From NCBI GenBank assembly GCA_023229685.1, contig JALNYT010000001.1:310001-374000 (forward strand): a stretch of 64,000 nucleotides of DNA, given 5' to 3'. Shown piece after piece: positions 7,028 through 16,060 of this stretch (its first letter is position 1; every line of letters begins with the position of its first letter). Below the pieces are notes generated by a model. The model was not told where the DNA came from, ran no database searches, and saw nothing but the letters and a program-made list of their open reading frames with translations. Source of the DNA: Sulfuritalea sp. GTDB taxonomy: Bacteria > Pseudomonadota > Gammaproteobacteria > Burkholderiales > Rhodocyclaceae. Position numbers and translations under genes: made by a program.

Positions 7028-8941
7028 ATGAATGATATGACCATGCAGACACCGGTTAAGAAGCCCGGCAACAAACCTCGATCACCTGCGGGCAAGAAGC
7101 CGGCGGTCAAGCTGAAGGAACATATTGTCGAAATAATCAGCGATTCCGGGGAAGGTGCGCAAAAGTGCGGCCAGTCCCTGGGAGCGATTGCGGCGCAGAT
7201 GGGCAACGGCATCTGGACCACGGAAATCATTCCCGCCGAAATCCGCCCGCCGGCACGCAGCGTCGCCGGGGCCAGCGGCAACCGCATCCGCATCGGATCG
7301 GGATACATCACCAACGGCGGCGACGAGACCGATCTCGTGGTGGCATTCAACGAGCAGGTACTGCTCGGACGGGTGCGGGCGAAAGAGCTCAAACCCAACT
7401 GCATCATCCTGCTGGAAAGCATGTGGCGCACGCACACCGATCCGAAGATTGTGGCGTCCTACATCGAGACCTACGACCGGGTCGTGGCCGCAGGCTACAA
7501 GGTGTACGAAATTCCGATGGAGCACGAGTGTCGCACCATCGTCGCCGATGCACGGCGCGGCAAGAACATGTACGCGCTGGGCATGCTGTGCTACATCTAC
7601 AGCCTGGACCTGAAGCTGGCGGTGGATCAGATCCTGATTGCGTTCGGCAAGAAGGACAAGAGCGTGGTCGACGCCAACATCAAGCTGCTCGAGGCTGGCC
7701 ACAAGTGGGCAGAGGCCAATCTCGACTTTTGCTACAGCATCCCGGCGACCCGGTCGACCGAGCCGCAGATCGTGGTCAACGGCAACACGGCCTTGGCGCT
7801 GGGCGTGCTCGCATCGGGCATGGAGATCTGCGCCATGTACCCGATCACCCCCGCCACCTCGGCCTCGCACTATCTGTCCGAAGTATTCGAGAAGGTGGGC
7901 GGCATGGTGCATCAGGCAGAGGACGAGATCGCCGCCTGCGCTTTTGCCATCGGTGCTTCCTACGCCAGCAAATGCACGATCACCATCACCTCCGGCCCCG
8001 GCTTTTCGCTGAAGCAGGAGGCGATCGGCCTCGCGGTCATGGGCGAGATTCCCCTGGTCGTGGTGAACGTCATGCGCGGCGGCCCCAGCACCGGCCAGCC
8101 GACGAAGATGGAGCAGGGCGATCTGATGACCGCGATTTTCGGCAGTCACGGCGACGCGCCGAAGGTAGTCATGGCGCCAGGCACAATTGAGGAATGCTTC
8201 TACTCGATCATCACCGCGCGCAAGATCGCCGAAACGTTCAACATGGTGGTTGTAATTCTGTCAGACGCGGCCCTGGCCACTTCGCAGCAGCCTTTCGCGC
8301 GCCCGAAGTTCAGCGATACCTGGATGGCGCCGCCGGTCGACCAGAGCCCGATTCCGGCGGGAGCCAGGCCCTACGAGTGGGACGATACCACCGGCCTCGC
8401 GCGCCGTTTCATTCCCGGCCAGCCCGGCGGCATGCACACCCTCACCGGGCTGGCGCATGATCGCGACAGCCATGTTGCCTATGATCCGGAAACCAACGAG
8501 GAAAGCCTGCGCGCTCGTAGCCTGAAGCTCGCAGCGCTGCAAAAGACGCTCAAGGCGCCGCCGGTCTTCGGCGATCCAACGGGCGATCTGCTGGTCATCG
8601 GCTGGGGTAGCACCAAGGGCGCGATCGAGGAAGCGGTCGAGTTAACACGTGCCGAAGGGCACAAGGTGTCCTCCATGCACCTGCAGTTCCTGCAGCCCCT
8701 GCCGCCGGGGATCAAGGAAATCATGCAGGGGTTCAAGAAGGTCATGACCATCGAGAGCAACTGGAGCGACCGCCCCGAGGACAAGATCATCGACGAGAGC
8801 AATCGCCGCTATTCGTCGGTGGCGATCCTGCTGCGCTCGCGCTACCTGGTCGACATCGACTGTTGGAGCGACTGCAAGGGCCAGCCAATCAAGCCGGGCA
8901 GCATCCGTCGCGTGATGATGGAAAAGCTGAAAAAGCAATAG
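7028..8941 (+). CDS. korA: 2-oxoacid:ferredoxin oxidoreductase, fused gamma-alpha subunit (KorA-like)
   Basis: A 637-residue fusion. Residues about 30-215 form the gamma domain (SDSGEGAQKCGQSLGAIA near the start), and residues about 235-637 the alpha domain with the signature YPITPATSASHYLSEVF and the conserved segment GGPSTGQPTKMEQGDL. This layout is that of 2-oxoglutarate:ferredoxin oxidoreductases such as KorAB, which feed low-potential electrons to benzoyl-CoA reductase in Thauera. A leading basic/proline-rich tail of about 25 residues is unusual. The substrate is inferred; other 2-oxoacids (for instance phenylglyoxylate) cannot be ruled out by eye. Confidence 0.82.
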   Translation: MNDMTMQTPVKKPGNKPRSPAGKKPAVKLKEHIVEIISDSGEGAQKCGQSLGAIAAQMGNGIWTTEIIPAEIRPPARSVAGASGNRIRIGSGYITNGGDETDLVVAFNEQVLLGRVRAKELKPNCIILLESMWRTHTDPKIVASYIETYDRVVAAGYKVYEIPMEHECRTIVADARRGKNMYALGMLCYIYSLDLKLAVDQILIAFGKKDKSVVDANIKLLEAGHKWAEANLDFCYSIPATRSTEPQIVVNGNTALALGVLASGMEICAMYPITPATSASHYLSEVFEKVGGMVHQAEDEIAACAFAIGASYASKCTITITSGPGFSLKQEAIGLAVMGEIPLVVVNVMRGGPSTGQPTKMEQGDLMTAIFGSHGDAPKVVMAPGTIEECFYSIITARKIAETFNMVVVILSDAALATSQQPFARPKFSDTWMAPPVDQSPIPAGARPYEWDDTTGLARRFIPGQPGGMHTLTGLAHDRDSHVAYDPETNEESLRARSLKLAALQKTLKAPPVFGDPTGDLLVIGWGSTKGAIEEAVELTRAEGHKVSSMHLQFLQPLPPGIKEIMQGFKKVMTIESNWSDRPEDKIIDESNRRYSSVAILLRSRYLVDIDCWSDCKGQPIKPGSIRRVMMEKLKKQ

Positions 8942-8961
8942 TAAACAAAGGTGACAAAGCC

Positions 8962-9948
8962 ATGAACATGATGTCCGCCACTGAGTGCCTGCTGCAGATG
9001 TGCGAAGAGAACTTCGAACTGGAAGACTACCAGAGCGGCGTACCGCGCTGGTGCACCGGCTGCGGCGACAACGCCATACTCGCAGCGGTACAGCGGCTGT
9101 GCCGCGACGAGGGACTGCGGCCGGAGAAGACCGTGTTCGTGTCCGGCATCGGTTGCTCGAGCCGCTTTCCCCATTACATGAATACCTACGGTTTCCACGG
9201 CATTCACGGACGCGCCCTGCCGGTCGCCGAAGGCGTCAAAATGGCGCGACCCGACCTGACGGTGTTCGTCAATACCGGCGACGGGGATTGCTGCAGCATC
9301 GGCGCGGCGCACTGGATTCACGCCATCCGCTACAACATGAACCTGACGGTATTCCTGCACGACAACCAGATCTACGGCCTGACCAAGAAACAAGCCTCGC
9401 CGACTTCGCCCATCGGAACCAAGAGCAATACCACTCCGCGCGGCAGCTACCTGGAAGCGTTGAATCCCCTGACGGTCACGCTCGGCGTGCAGAACGTCTC
9501 CTTCGTCGCGCAGGCGGTCGACTGGATTCCCGAGGTTCTGTTCGACATCGTCAAGGCGGCCTACCACCACAAGGGATTGTCGTTCGTGCGCATTCTTCAG
9601 CGCTGTCCGGAGTGGCTGCCGAAGTCGCTTGATCCCTGGATGAACGACCCCAACAAAGTGCAGTTGCTCAATCACGAGAACGGCCTGCAGTTCAGCGCCG
9701 GCCTGTCCAAGGTCTACAAAAACCAGTTGCAGCATGACCCCTCGAACATGGACCGGGCCCGCGAAATCGCCTCAAGCACCGATCTCGTCCCGGTCGGGAT
9801 TCTCTACCGCAACCCAAGTGTTCCCTGCTACGAGGATCTGCGGCGCTCAGACAAGTTGCGCACCGCCGAGCTGACCAGTGTGGGACTCAATGCGGAACTG
9901 GACAAGTACACGGTCTGGCCGCAGGAAACGAAAGAAAAGGTCGCGTAG
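8962..9948 (+). CDS. korB: 2-oxoacid:ferredoxin oxidoreductase beta subunit (KorB-like)
   Basis: About 328 residues. It carries the cluster-binding cysteines (CTGCGDNAILA; a third in SGIGCSSRFPHY; a later one in QRCPEW) and the thiamine pyrophosphate motif GDGDCCSIGAAHWIH through DNQIYGLTKKQASPTS. It forms the active enzyme with KorA, oxidising a 2-oxoacid to the acyl-CoA with reduction of ferredoxin. The ATG at 8962 is preferred over earlier in-frame codons because AAAGGTGA lies just upstream and earlier starts would overlap korA. Confidence 0.86.
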   Translation: MNMMSATECLLQMCEENFELEDYQSGVPRWCTGCGDNAILAAVQRLCRDEGLRPEKTVFVSGIGCSSRFPHYMNTYGFHGIHGRALPVAEGVKMARPDLTVFVNTGDGDCCSIGAAHWIHAIRYNMNLTVFLHDNQIYGLTKKQASPTSPIGTKSNTTPRGSYLEALNPLTVTLGVQNVSFVAQAVDWIPEVLFDIVKAAYHHKGLSFVRILQRCPEWLPKSLDPWMNDPNKVQLLNHENGLQFSAGLSKVYKNQLQHDPSNMDRAREIASSTDLVPVGILYRNPSVPCYEDLRRSDKLRTAELTSVGLNAELDKYTVWPQETKEKVA

Positions 9949-10018
9949 GACGCCGGCGCGCCGGGCGCGCCATAACCGAAGGCAAGAGCATTCATCAGCA
10001 AGGCGGGTCGATAAAGAT

Positions 10019-12253
10019 ATGGAAGCGGATACCCAGGCACACGTTGCTTTTTTCCTGACCGGCAGACGGCCGAGCGAACATCTGGACGCAGTGGATGGAC
10101 TGGATTTGCGACCGGCGCTTTTTGCCGGTTATCGCGAACTCACCCAGTTGCGCCACGATTTTCCGCTGGTGCTGGTTGCCGATCGCGCCGATAAGCTGTT
10201 CGTGCAGTCACTGTCGGGGCTCACCGACAGCGCGCTCGACGTGGTTGCCAGCGGCAGCGACGGCGAACGCATCAGGAAGCATGTCTTGCAGATGGAGCAG
10301 GAAATCCGCGCACTCACCATGGGCGGCGCCAGCGGAACGCTCTCTGCCCTTTGGGCGACGGCAGCTAGCCGGCTGGCCAAGAACAAGAACAAATCGGCTG
10401 CGGACAAATCGCTCGAAGACAGCCTGCGTCGCGCCCGCGCCGCGGTCAAGGTCGACGGCGAGTTGGCGAATTGCGACGCTGCGCTGCCCGCGCGCCTGCT
10501 GCGCCATGCCTGGAATGCGGTGCAGAAACAGAAAGCCGAAGCATTTCGCAAGGATATCGACCGACTGGTACTCAAACTCTCGGACATCCTCAAAGCCGAC
10601 TTCGAACGTTCCGCGGCCGGCCGCAGCGCGAAGCACCTGAAGGAATCGGTCGGCACCGGTTACGGCGACGCATTCGACTTCGATGCCTTGTCGCACCTGC
10701 TGGCCAAGGCCCTGCCGAAGGACGAGTTCCCCGAGAGCCGGCGGCGGCGCATACGCGAGTTGCTGGCGGTGCTCGGTGCGCAGCAATTCTTTCCTGCCTC
10801 CGACGCGGCCGCGAAGAAGGCTTCCGCGGCCAAGCCCTACTCCTTCTTCTTCGACACCTGCGGCGACGCGCTAAGCACGTTCCGCAAGCGCATGCCCAAG
10901 CTGATCGAACTGGCCAAGGCGATCGCCATCGCCGAGCTCGAGATCGACGGTCAGTACAGCGAGGTCAAGCACGACGCCTTGTTCGAGCAGTTCGGCGCAA
11001 ACGGGCTCGACCCGCAGGACCTCGCTCCATTCCCCGATTATCTGGTCTGCGTCAACGCCGAACAAATGCAGGCGGCGGAACATGCCCACCTGATGGAAAT
11101 CCTGTCCTCCGGATTGCCGATCAAGGTCTTGCTCCAGATCGACGACATCCTCGAAGAGTCGCCGAACGGGGAAGGCAACCTGACCGCGGGCATGCGCAGC
11201 AGGCAGATTGCCAACATGGCGATCGGTCTCAACGAAGTGTACGTGATGCAGTCGAGCAGTTCCAACCTGTTCAGGTTCCGCGAACGCATGCTGCGCGGCC
11301 TGACTTATCGTGGCCCTGCCCTGTTCAGCGTATTTTCCGGAGCGAGCGGCAAGGCGTCCGGTCTGCCGCCCTATCTGGTGTCTGCCGCGGCGATGGAGTC
11401 GCGCGCCTTTCCGGCGTTCACCTACGACCCGTCGGCAGGGCCGAACTGGGCCTCGCGCTTCTACCTTGAGGCGAATTCCCAGGTGGATCTCGATTGGCCG
11501 ATCCAGGGCTTCGCCTACGAGGACGAACAGCACCAGAGGGTGTCCGAGGACCTTGCGTTCACATTGGTCGACTTCGTCGCCAGTGACCGTCGCTACGCCA
11601 AACATCTGGCACGGGTACCGCGGGAGAAATGGAATGGCAGCATGATCCCGGTGGATGAAGCGTTGACGCGCGAGCGCAAGGGGCTGCCGGACAAGATTCC
11701 CAGCGTACTGATGGTCGATGCCGACAACGTGCTGCAAAGAGTGATCGTCGACGCGCGATTGATCAGGGAGGCACGTCGTTGCCGCGAAATGTGGCACAGC
11801 CTGCAGGAACTGGGCGGCGTGCACAATTCGCACGCGGAGCAACTGCTCGCACGCGAGAAGAAAGCCTGGGAAGATCGCATGCAGCAGGAAGCCGAGGCGC
11901 ACGCCGCGGTTGCACCCGCCACCGCGCCTGCCGTCGCGGCGCCGGCGGCATCTGCCGCGCCCGCTGCGGCCAGCGCGCCGGTGGAGCAGGAGCCGGAACG
12001 ATCCTCCGACGAAGCCTACATCGAGACGGCGCGCTGCTCGACATGCAATGAGTGCACCACGATCAACAACAAGATGTTCGCCTACGACCGGAACCAGCAG
12101 GCCTACATCGCCGACATCAATGCCGGAACCTACGCGCAATTGGTGGAGGCGGCGGAGAGCTGCCAAGTATCCGTTATCCACCCAGGCAAGCCGCGCAACC
12201 CGAAAGAACCTGGCCTCGAGGAACTGCTCAAACGCGCCGAGCCGTTTCTGTAA
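10019..12253 (+). CDS. Large PFOR-beta-like protein with C-terminal single-cluster ferredoxin domain
   Basis: About 744 residues from the ATG at 10019. I do not recognise it as a named enzyme. A central stretch (LSSGLPIKVLLQIDD, later NMAIGLNEVYVMQSSSSNLFRFRERM) resembles the TPP domain of pyruvate:ferredoxin oxidoreductase. Where that family has the Mg-TPP motif GDG, this protein reads VNA, so TPP binding appears lost. An Ala/Pro-rich linker (about residues 625-660) leads to a ferredoxin domain with C-x2-C-x2-C-x35-C ending in VIHPGKP. Residues about 75-330 are helical and uncharacterised. It begins 70 bp after korB and probably belongs to the nfn-kor operon. It may be a dedicated electron carrier or scaffold for KorAB. 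Confidence 0.7.
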   Translation: MEADTQAHVAFFLTGRRPSEHLDAVDGLDLRPALFAGYRELTQLRHDFPLVLVADRADKLFVQSLSGLTDSALDVVASGSDGERIRKHVLQMEQEIRALTMGGASGTLSALWATAASRLAKNKNKSAADKSLEDSLRRARAAVKVDGELANCDAALPARLLRHAWNAVQKQKAEAFRKDIDRLVLKLSDILKADFERSAAGRSAKHLKESVGTGYGDAFDFDALSHLLAKALPKDEFPESRRRRIRELLAVLGAQQFFPASDAAAKKASAAKPYSFFFDTCGDALSTFRKRMPKLIELAKAIAIAELEIDGQYSEVKHDALFEQFGANGLDPQDLAPFPDYLVCVNAEQMQAAEHAHLMEILSSGLPIKVLLQIDDILEESPNGEGNLTAGMRSRQIANMAIGLNEVYVMQSSSSNLFRFRERMLRGLTYRGPALFSVFSGASGKASGLPPYLVSAAAMESRAFPAFTYDPSAGPNWASRFYLEANSQVDLDWPIQGFAYEDEQHQRVSEDLAFTLVDFVASDRRYAKHLARVPREKWNGSMIPVDEALTRERKGLPDKIPSVLMVDADNVLQRVIVDARLIREARRCREMWHSLQELGGVHNSHAEQLLAREKKAWEDRMQQEAEAHAAVAPATAPAVAAPAASAAPAAASAPVEQEPERSSDEAYIETARCSTCNECTTINNKMFAYDRNQQAYIADINAGTYAQLVEAAESCQVSVIHPGKPRNPKEPGLEELLKRAEPFL

Positions 12254-12283
12254 TCGCACCGCCGGGATGCGCTGGGCCGTGCC

Positions 12284-12307
12284 TGCAGGGTAGGAACGGA
12301 CCCTGCA
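12284..12307 (+). terminator. Weak hairpin after the nfn-kor operon
   Basis: TGCAGGGT and ACCCTGCA form an 8-bp perfect stem with an 8-nt loop about 30 bp after the stop codon. There is no T-run, so terminator function is uncertain. Confidence 0.3.
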
Positions 12308-12443
12308 CGCGCGGCCGCGTTCCGCCTCGTGCCGCAGGCGATCCATGCGCCGCTCCGGGTGAGCGCCTGAAAAACGTCCGGCCCGATCCGAAAACAAGAA
12401 AGACTATCATTCGGCCCATTGCCCTACGCTGCGGGAGACTCGA

Positions 12444-12992
12444 ATGAATAGTGAAACGACCACCGAACTTGCAACACTCGGCGGCGGCTGCTTCTGGTGC
12501 CTGGAAGCCGCCTTCGTACAACTCGCCGGTGTCGAATCCGTGGTCTCCGGTTACGCCGGCGGGAGGATGCAGAATCCGGACTACGGCAGCGTATGCGGCG
12601 GCGATACCGGTCACGCCGAAGTGGTCGAAATCCGCTTCGATCCTGCCGTCATCGACTACCGCACACTGCTGCAAGCCTTCTTCGCCATCCACGACCCGAC
12701 CACGCCGAACCGGCAGGGCAATGATGTCGGCACGCAATACCGCTCGGTCATATTCACTCACGGCGCCGAACAGGAAAGGATTGCCCGGGAGTTGATTGCG
12801 GAACTCTCTGCAGCGAAAATATGGCCTGCACCGATCGTTACCGCCGTATCGTCAGCGCCGACTTTCTGGCCGGCCGAAGATCACCACCAGAATTATTTCG
12901 CCAACAATCCCGAGCAATCCTACTGCCAGTTCATCGTGGCGCCGAAGGCGGCCAAGCTGCGCAAGCTGTTTGCCGCACGACTCAAACGCTGA
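12444..12992 (+). CDS. msrA: Peptide-methionine (S)-S-oxide reductase
   Basis: A 182-residue MsrA. The catalytic motif GGGCFWCLEAAF lies at residues 13-24, and GYAGG plus GHAEVVEIRFDP follow as in the family. It repairs oxidised methionine in cytoplasmic proteins using thioredoxin. The start is an ATG after GGGAGA. The stop codon abuts the stop of the converging maiA gene with no base between them. Confidence 0.95.
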   Translation: MNSETTTELATLGGGCFWCLEAAFVQLAGVESVVSGYAGGRMQNPDYGSVCGGDTGHAEVVEIRFDPAVIDYRTLLQAFFAIHDPTTPNRQGNDVGTQYRSVIFTHGAEQERIARELIAELSAAKIWPAPIVTAVSSAPTFWPAEDHHQNYFANNPEQSYCQFIVAPKAAKLRKLFAARLKR

Positions 12993-13637
12993 TTACCCGG
13001 CACCCGGCTGCAGGGCCGGAACAGACCTGGCGAACGCGGGCAGCGTCAGGCAATGCTGGTGAATGCGCATCACGGTCGGGACATGATCGAGCCGGGCATT
13101 GAAGCGCTGCGCATTGAATATCTGCGGCACCAGGCAAATGTCCGCCAGGGTCGGTGTGTCGCCGTGGCAGCAGGCTCCGGTATCGGAGTCCCGGACCAGC
13201 ATGGCCTCGACCGTTGCCAGGCCGGTTTCCACCCAATGGCAATACCAGGCGTTCCGCTGCTCTTCGGAAGCGCCCAGCGTCTTGGTCAGGTAGCCCAGCA
13301 CCCGCAGGTTGTTGAGCGGATGGATCTCGCAGGCGATTGCCAGCGCGATCGCCCGTACCCGCGCCCGCCCGACCGCATCCTTAGGAAGCAAAGGAGGTTG
13401 CGGCCGCGTTTCGTCGAGGTATTCGATGATGGCCAGCGATTGCGTCAGCATGGTCCCGTCATCCTCCAGCACCGGCACCAGCGCAGCCGGATTCATGGCT
13501 TTGAAGTCGGCAGCAAACTGCTGGCCACCCCCTTTCAGCAAATCCACTGGCACGTACTCGTAATCAAGGCCCTTCAGTGCCAGCGCGATGCGCACACGGA
13601 AGCTGGCGGAGCTGCGAAAGTAGTTGTAGAGCTTCAT
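12993..13637 (-). CDS. maiA: Maleylacetoacetate/maleylpyruvate isomerase (zeta-class GST)
   Basis: A 214-residue zeta-class glutathione transferase. The N-terminal motif SSASFRVRIALALKGLDYEYVPVDL is the zeta signature (SSCSxRVRIAL in eukaryotes). It isomerises the cis product of homogentisate or gentisate ring cleavage to the fumaryl form, with glutathione as cofactor. The ATG at 13637 gives the usual family start MKLYNYF. The FAH-family hydrolase at 15032 could act after it, but the two are separated by a gene on the other strand. Confidence 0.88.
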   Translation of the reverse strand: MKLYNYFRSSASFRVRIALALKGLDYEYVPVDLLKGGGQQFAADFKAMNPAALVPVLEDDGTMLTQSLAIIEYLDETRPQPPLLPKDAVGRARVRAIALAIACEIHPLNNLRVLGYLTKTLGASEEQRNAWYCHWVETGLATVEAMLVRDSDTGACCHGDTPTLADICLVPQIFNAQRFNARLDHVPTVMRIHQHCLTLPAFARSVPALQPGAG

Positions 13638-13717
13638 GGGTCTTCTGCAAAACAAACAATTTAGGGGGTTTGCCCGTTCCTGCTCGAACAAAGCCGGTAT
13701 CCGCCGCAGAGGCTAGA

Positions 13718-15010
13718 ATGGCCAACACTATAGCGCTGCCCAATTCGATGTCAAAGTCCGCGGCCACCCTCGTTTCAAATTGCCGAATGCATAGCGGATG
13801 GGTCTGCGCCGCGCTGTCGACGCTGACTCTGCTGCCCTCGGCCAGCGCCGTTGCCGCCCCCCCGGATCCGGTATTGCGACGCAGCGAACAGCTCGATACG
13901 CGGCGGCTGGGCAAGGTGTCGGAGGAAGAGCGTTCGGTACTGCGTGTCGAGTGGCGCGCCGCGGCAACGGGTGCAGATGAAGCACGCACCGTGCAGAACA
14001 TGCTAGACAGCCTGCGGCACATGGAAGAAAGCGTTGGCGACGTCAGCCGCCTGATCGGCAGCATGCCTGTCCAGAGGCCCGTTGCTGCGGTAGCCGCGGC
14101 AGAACCGGCCGAATCAGGTGATTTCAACTCGCGCCTGGCGCTGGCGAACATAACTGCGGCTGCTTTAGTGGCGCTCTGGTGGTTCCGCCGGCGGAACCCA
14201 GCTAATCATCCCGAGACAAACGCAACTCCCAACGCGTCGCGGGACGCTGCCCCTCGCGCGGCAGCTTCACCGGTCGCGAGCTTGCCGCCATTGGCGGCGC
14301 CGGTCGCAGATCTCCTTCCTGAAGAACAGCGGCGCGAGCCGACCGAAGCGATCAAGGCCGCACCGCCTCCGACACCGGTCACAGGACCAGCAGTCGAGCA
14401 GACGGCACCTCCCAAAGCTACGGAAACCAGCCCATCCGCTCCGCTGCCGGCGACCGCAACTCCGGCTATCGACTTTTCGCTGGAGGAGGCCGATCCGGAA
14501 GTCGTGGCACGCGAAAATGCCAAATTGACGAGGCTGAAGACTGCACCCGCTCCCGCAGCTCCTGCGAAGTCGCAGGAAACCAACGTGGAGCCAACCCTGC
14601 AACTGGCCGAGATCATGCTGTCAATGGGCCTTGAGCAGGGCGCGGCACAGGCTCTGGTCGATTACACGGAGGCCAATCCGCGCCATGCCGTTTACCACTG
14701 GCTGAAGCTGCTCAGTATCTATCGCAGCAAGGGCCTCCTCAAGGAATACAAGGAAACCGCCGAGAAACTGCGTCAGCATTTCAACATTCAGGCGGAGGAC
14801 TCGCCCGCATCAGGCCCGGCGCCGATGCTGGAGAGTTTTTCGCGCGTGGCACAGCACGTGGAGGAAATCTGGCAGCAGCCGGCGGAGTGCCTCGCCTATC
14901 TGCAGCACCTTCTGGAAGACAATCGGGAAGGTTCGCGGGCGGGATTCCCTCTGTCGGTGGCCGAAGAAATCCTGTGGCTGATCGAAATCCGGAAAGTCAG
15001 GGAAGCATAG
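13718..15010 (+). CDS. FimV-like membrane protein with Pro/Ala-rich linker
   Basis: About 430 residues. A signal-peptide-like segment ends near AVAA (about residue 46), a short predicted coiled region follows, then one transmembrane helix (ALANITAAALVALWWFRRR, about residues 143-161). A long Ala/Pro-rich disordered linker leads to a conserved C-terminal domain (EPTLQLAEIMLSMGLEQGAAQALVDY onward) resembling TPR-like domains of FimV/HubP proteins in betaproteobacteria. Such proteins organise pili and polar complexes at the inner membrane. The ATG at 13718 is used; ATG 13748 is an alternative. It diverges from maiA. Confidence 0.6.
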   Translation: MANTIALPNSMSKSAATLVSNCRMHSGWVCAALSTLTLLPSASAVAAPPDPVLRRSEQLDTRRLGKVSEEERSVLRVEWRAAATGADEARTVQNMLDSLRHMEESVGDVSRLIGSMPVQRPVAAVAAAEPAESGDFNSRLALANITAAALVALWWFRRRNPANHPETNATPNASRDAAPRAAASPVASLPPLAAPVADLLPEEQRREPTEAIKAAPPPTPVTGPAVEQTAPPKATETSPSAPLPATATPAIDFSLEEADPEVVARENAKLTRLKTAPAPAAPAKSQETNVEPTLQLAEIMLSMGLEQGAAQALVDYTEANPRHAVYHWLKLLSIYRSKGLLKEYKETAEKLRQHFNIQAEDSPASGPAPMLESFSRVAQHVEEIWQQPAECLAYLQHLLEDNREGSRAGFPLSVAEEILWLIEIRKVREA

Positions 15011-15031
15011 CGGCCGCAACCAGGCCTTCCA

Positions 15032-16060
15032 TCACCCGCCAGCTGCCGGGACGCAACGCTCGACGACCTGATCGATGGCGCCGAAGATGCTGGCGCCGCT
15101 GCCGTCCCGCATCTCGATCCTGACGCGATCGCCGAAGCGCATGAAGGGCGTCCTCGGCTTTCCCTCTTCAATGGTTTCGTACATCCTGACCTCGGCGATG
15201 CAGCAGTAACCCACGCCGCCATTGGCCACCGAGGAGCCGAACAGACCGCCCTGCTTGTTCGACACCGTGCCCGAGCCAATCACGGAGCCAGCCTCGAGCT
15301 CGCGCGTCTTTGCCACATGGGCGACCAGGCGGGCGAAGTTGAACGTCATATCGACCCCGGCATTGGGCTTGCCGAAGGGCGCACCATTCAACTCGACCGC
15401 AAGCGGCAGATGGGCTTTGCTGTCTTGCCACGCTGCTCCCAGCTCGTCCGGCGTCACAGCCACCGGGGAAAATGCCGAAGCAGGCTTGGACTGGAGGAAG
15501 CCAAAGCCCTTGGCCAGTTCGGCGGGAACCAGGTTGCGCAGGCTGACATCGTTCACCAGCATCAGCAGACGAATCTGCTGCGCGCATTGTTCGGGCGAGG
15601 CGCCAATCGGCACGTCGCCGGTAATCACCGCCACCTCGGCTTCGAAGTCGATGCCCCAGGCTTCATCGCACGCCAGTACCGGGTCGCAGGGACCGACAAA
15701 GCTGTCCGATCCGCCCTGATACATCAAGGGATCGACATGGAACTCCGGCGGCAGCGCCGCGCCGCGGGCCTTGCGCACCAGTTCGACGTGGTTGATATAG
15801 GCCGAGCCGTCGGCCCACTGGTAGGCGCGCGGCAGGGGACTGTGGCAGCGCTTTGGCTCGAAGGCAATCGCGTGGCGCGCCTGACCGTTGTTGAGCATGT
15901 CATAGACCAGCGCGAGCCGGGGCTGGACTTCGTCCCAGTTGTCCAGCGCCTGCTGCAGCGTTCGCGCGATCTCGCCGACGGTCTGGCAGCGCGCCAGATC
16001 GCGACTGACGACGACCAGCGTGCCGTCGCGACCGCCATTCTTGAGGGTGGCAAGTTTCAC
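15032..16060 (-). CDS. Fumarylacetoacetate hydrolase family protein
   Basis: A 342-residue FAH-family enzyme. The acidic metal-site residues occur in GIDFEAEVAVITGD (about residues 140-153), and SVIGSGTVSNKQG (about 262-274) is the conserved strand-turn of this family. It hydrolyses a C-C bond in an acylpyruvate or related ring-cleavage product. It is the last gene of the operon 19534-15032 and overlaps the VOC gene by four bases (ATGA). It could be true fumarylacetoacetase-like or a fumarylpyruvate/acylpyruvate hydrolase; sequence by eye does not decide. Confidence 0.85.
   Translation of the reverse strand: MKLATLKNGGRDGTLVVVSRDLARCQTVGEIARTLQQALDNWDEVQPRLALVYDMLNNGQARHAIAFEPKRCHSPLPRAYQWADGSAYINHVELVRKARGAALPPEFHVDPLMYQGGSDSFVGPCDPVLACDEAWGIDFEAEVAVITGDVPIGASPEQCAQQIRLLMLVNDVSLRNLVPAELAKGFGFLQSKPASAFSPVAVTPDELGAAWQDSKAHLPLAVELNGAPFGKPNAGVDMTFNFARLVAHVAKTRELEAGSVIGSGTVSNKQGGLFGSSVANGGVGYCCIAEVRMYETIEEGKPRTPFMRFGDRVRIEMRDGSGASIFGAIDQVVERCVPAAGG

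Noticed and set aside
12993..16060. maiA and the FAH-family gene as one homogentisate operon
   Set aside because: A plus-strand FimV-like gene separates them, no homogentisate dioxygenase is present, and the FAH gene clearly belongs to the operon starting at 19534.
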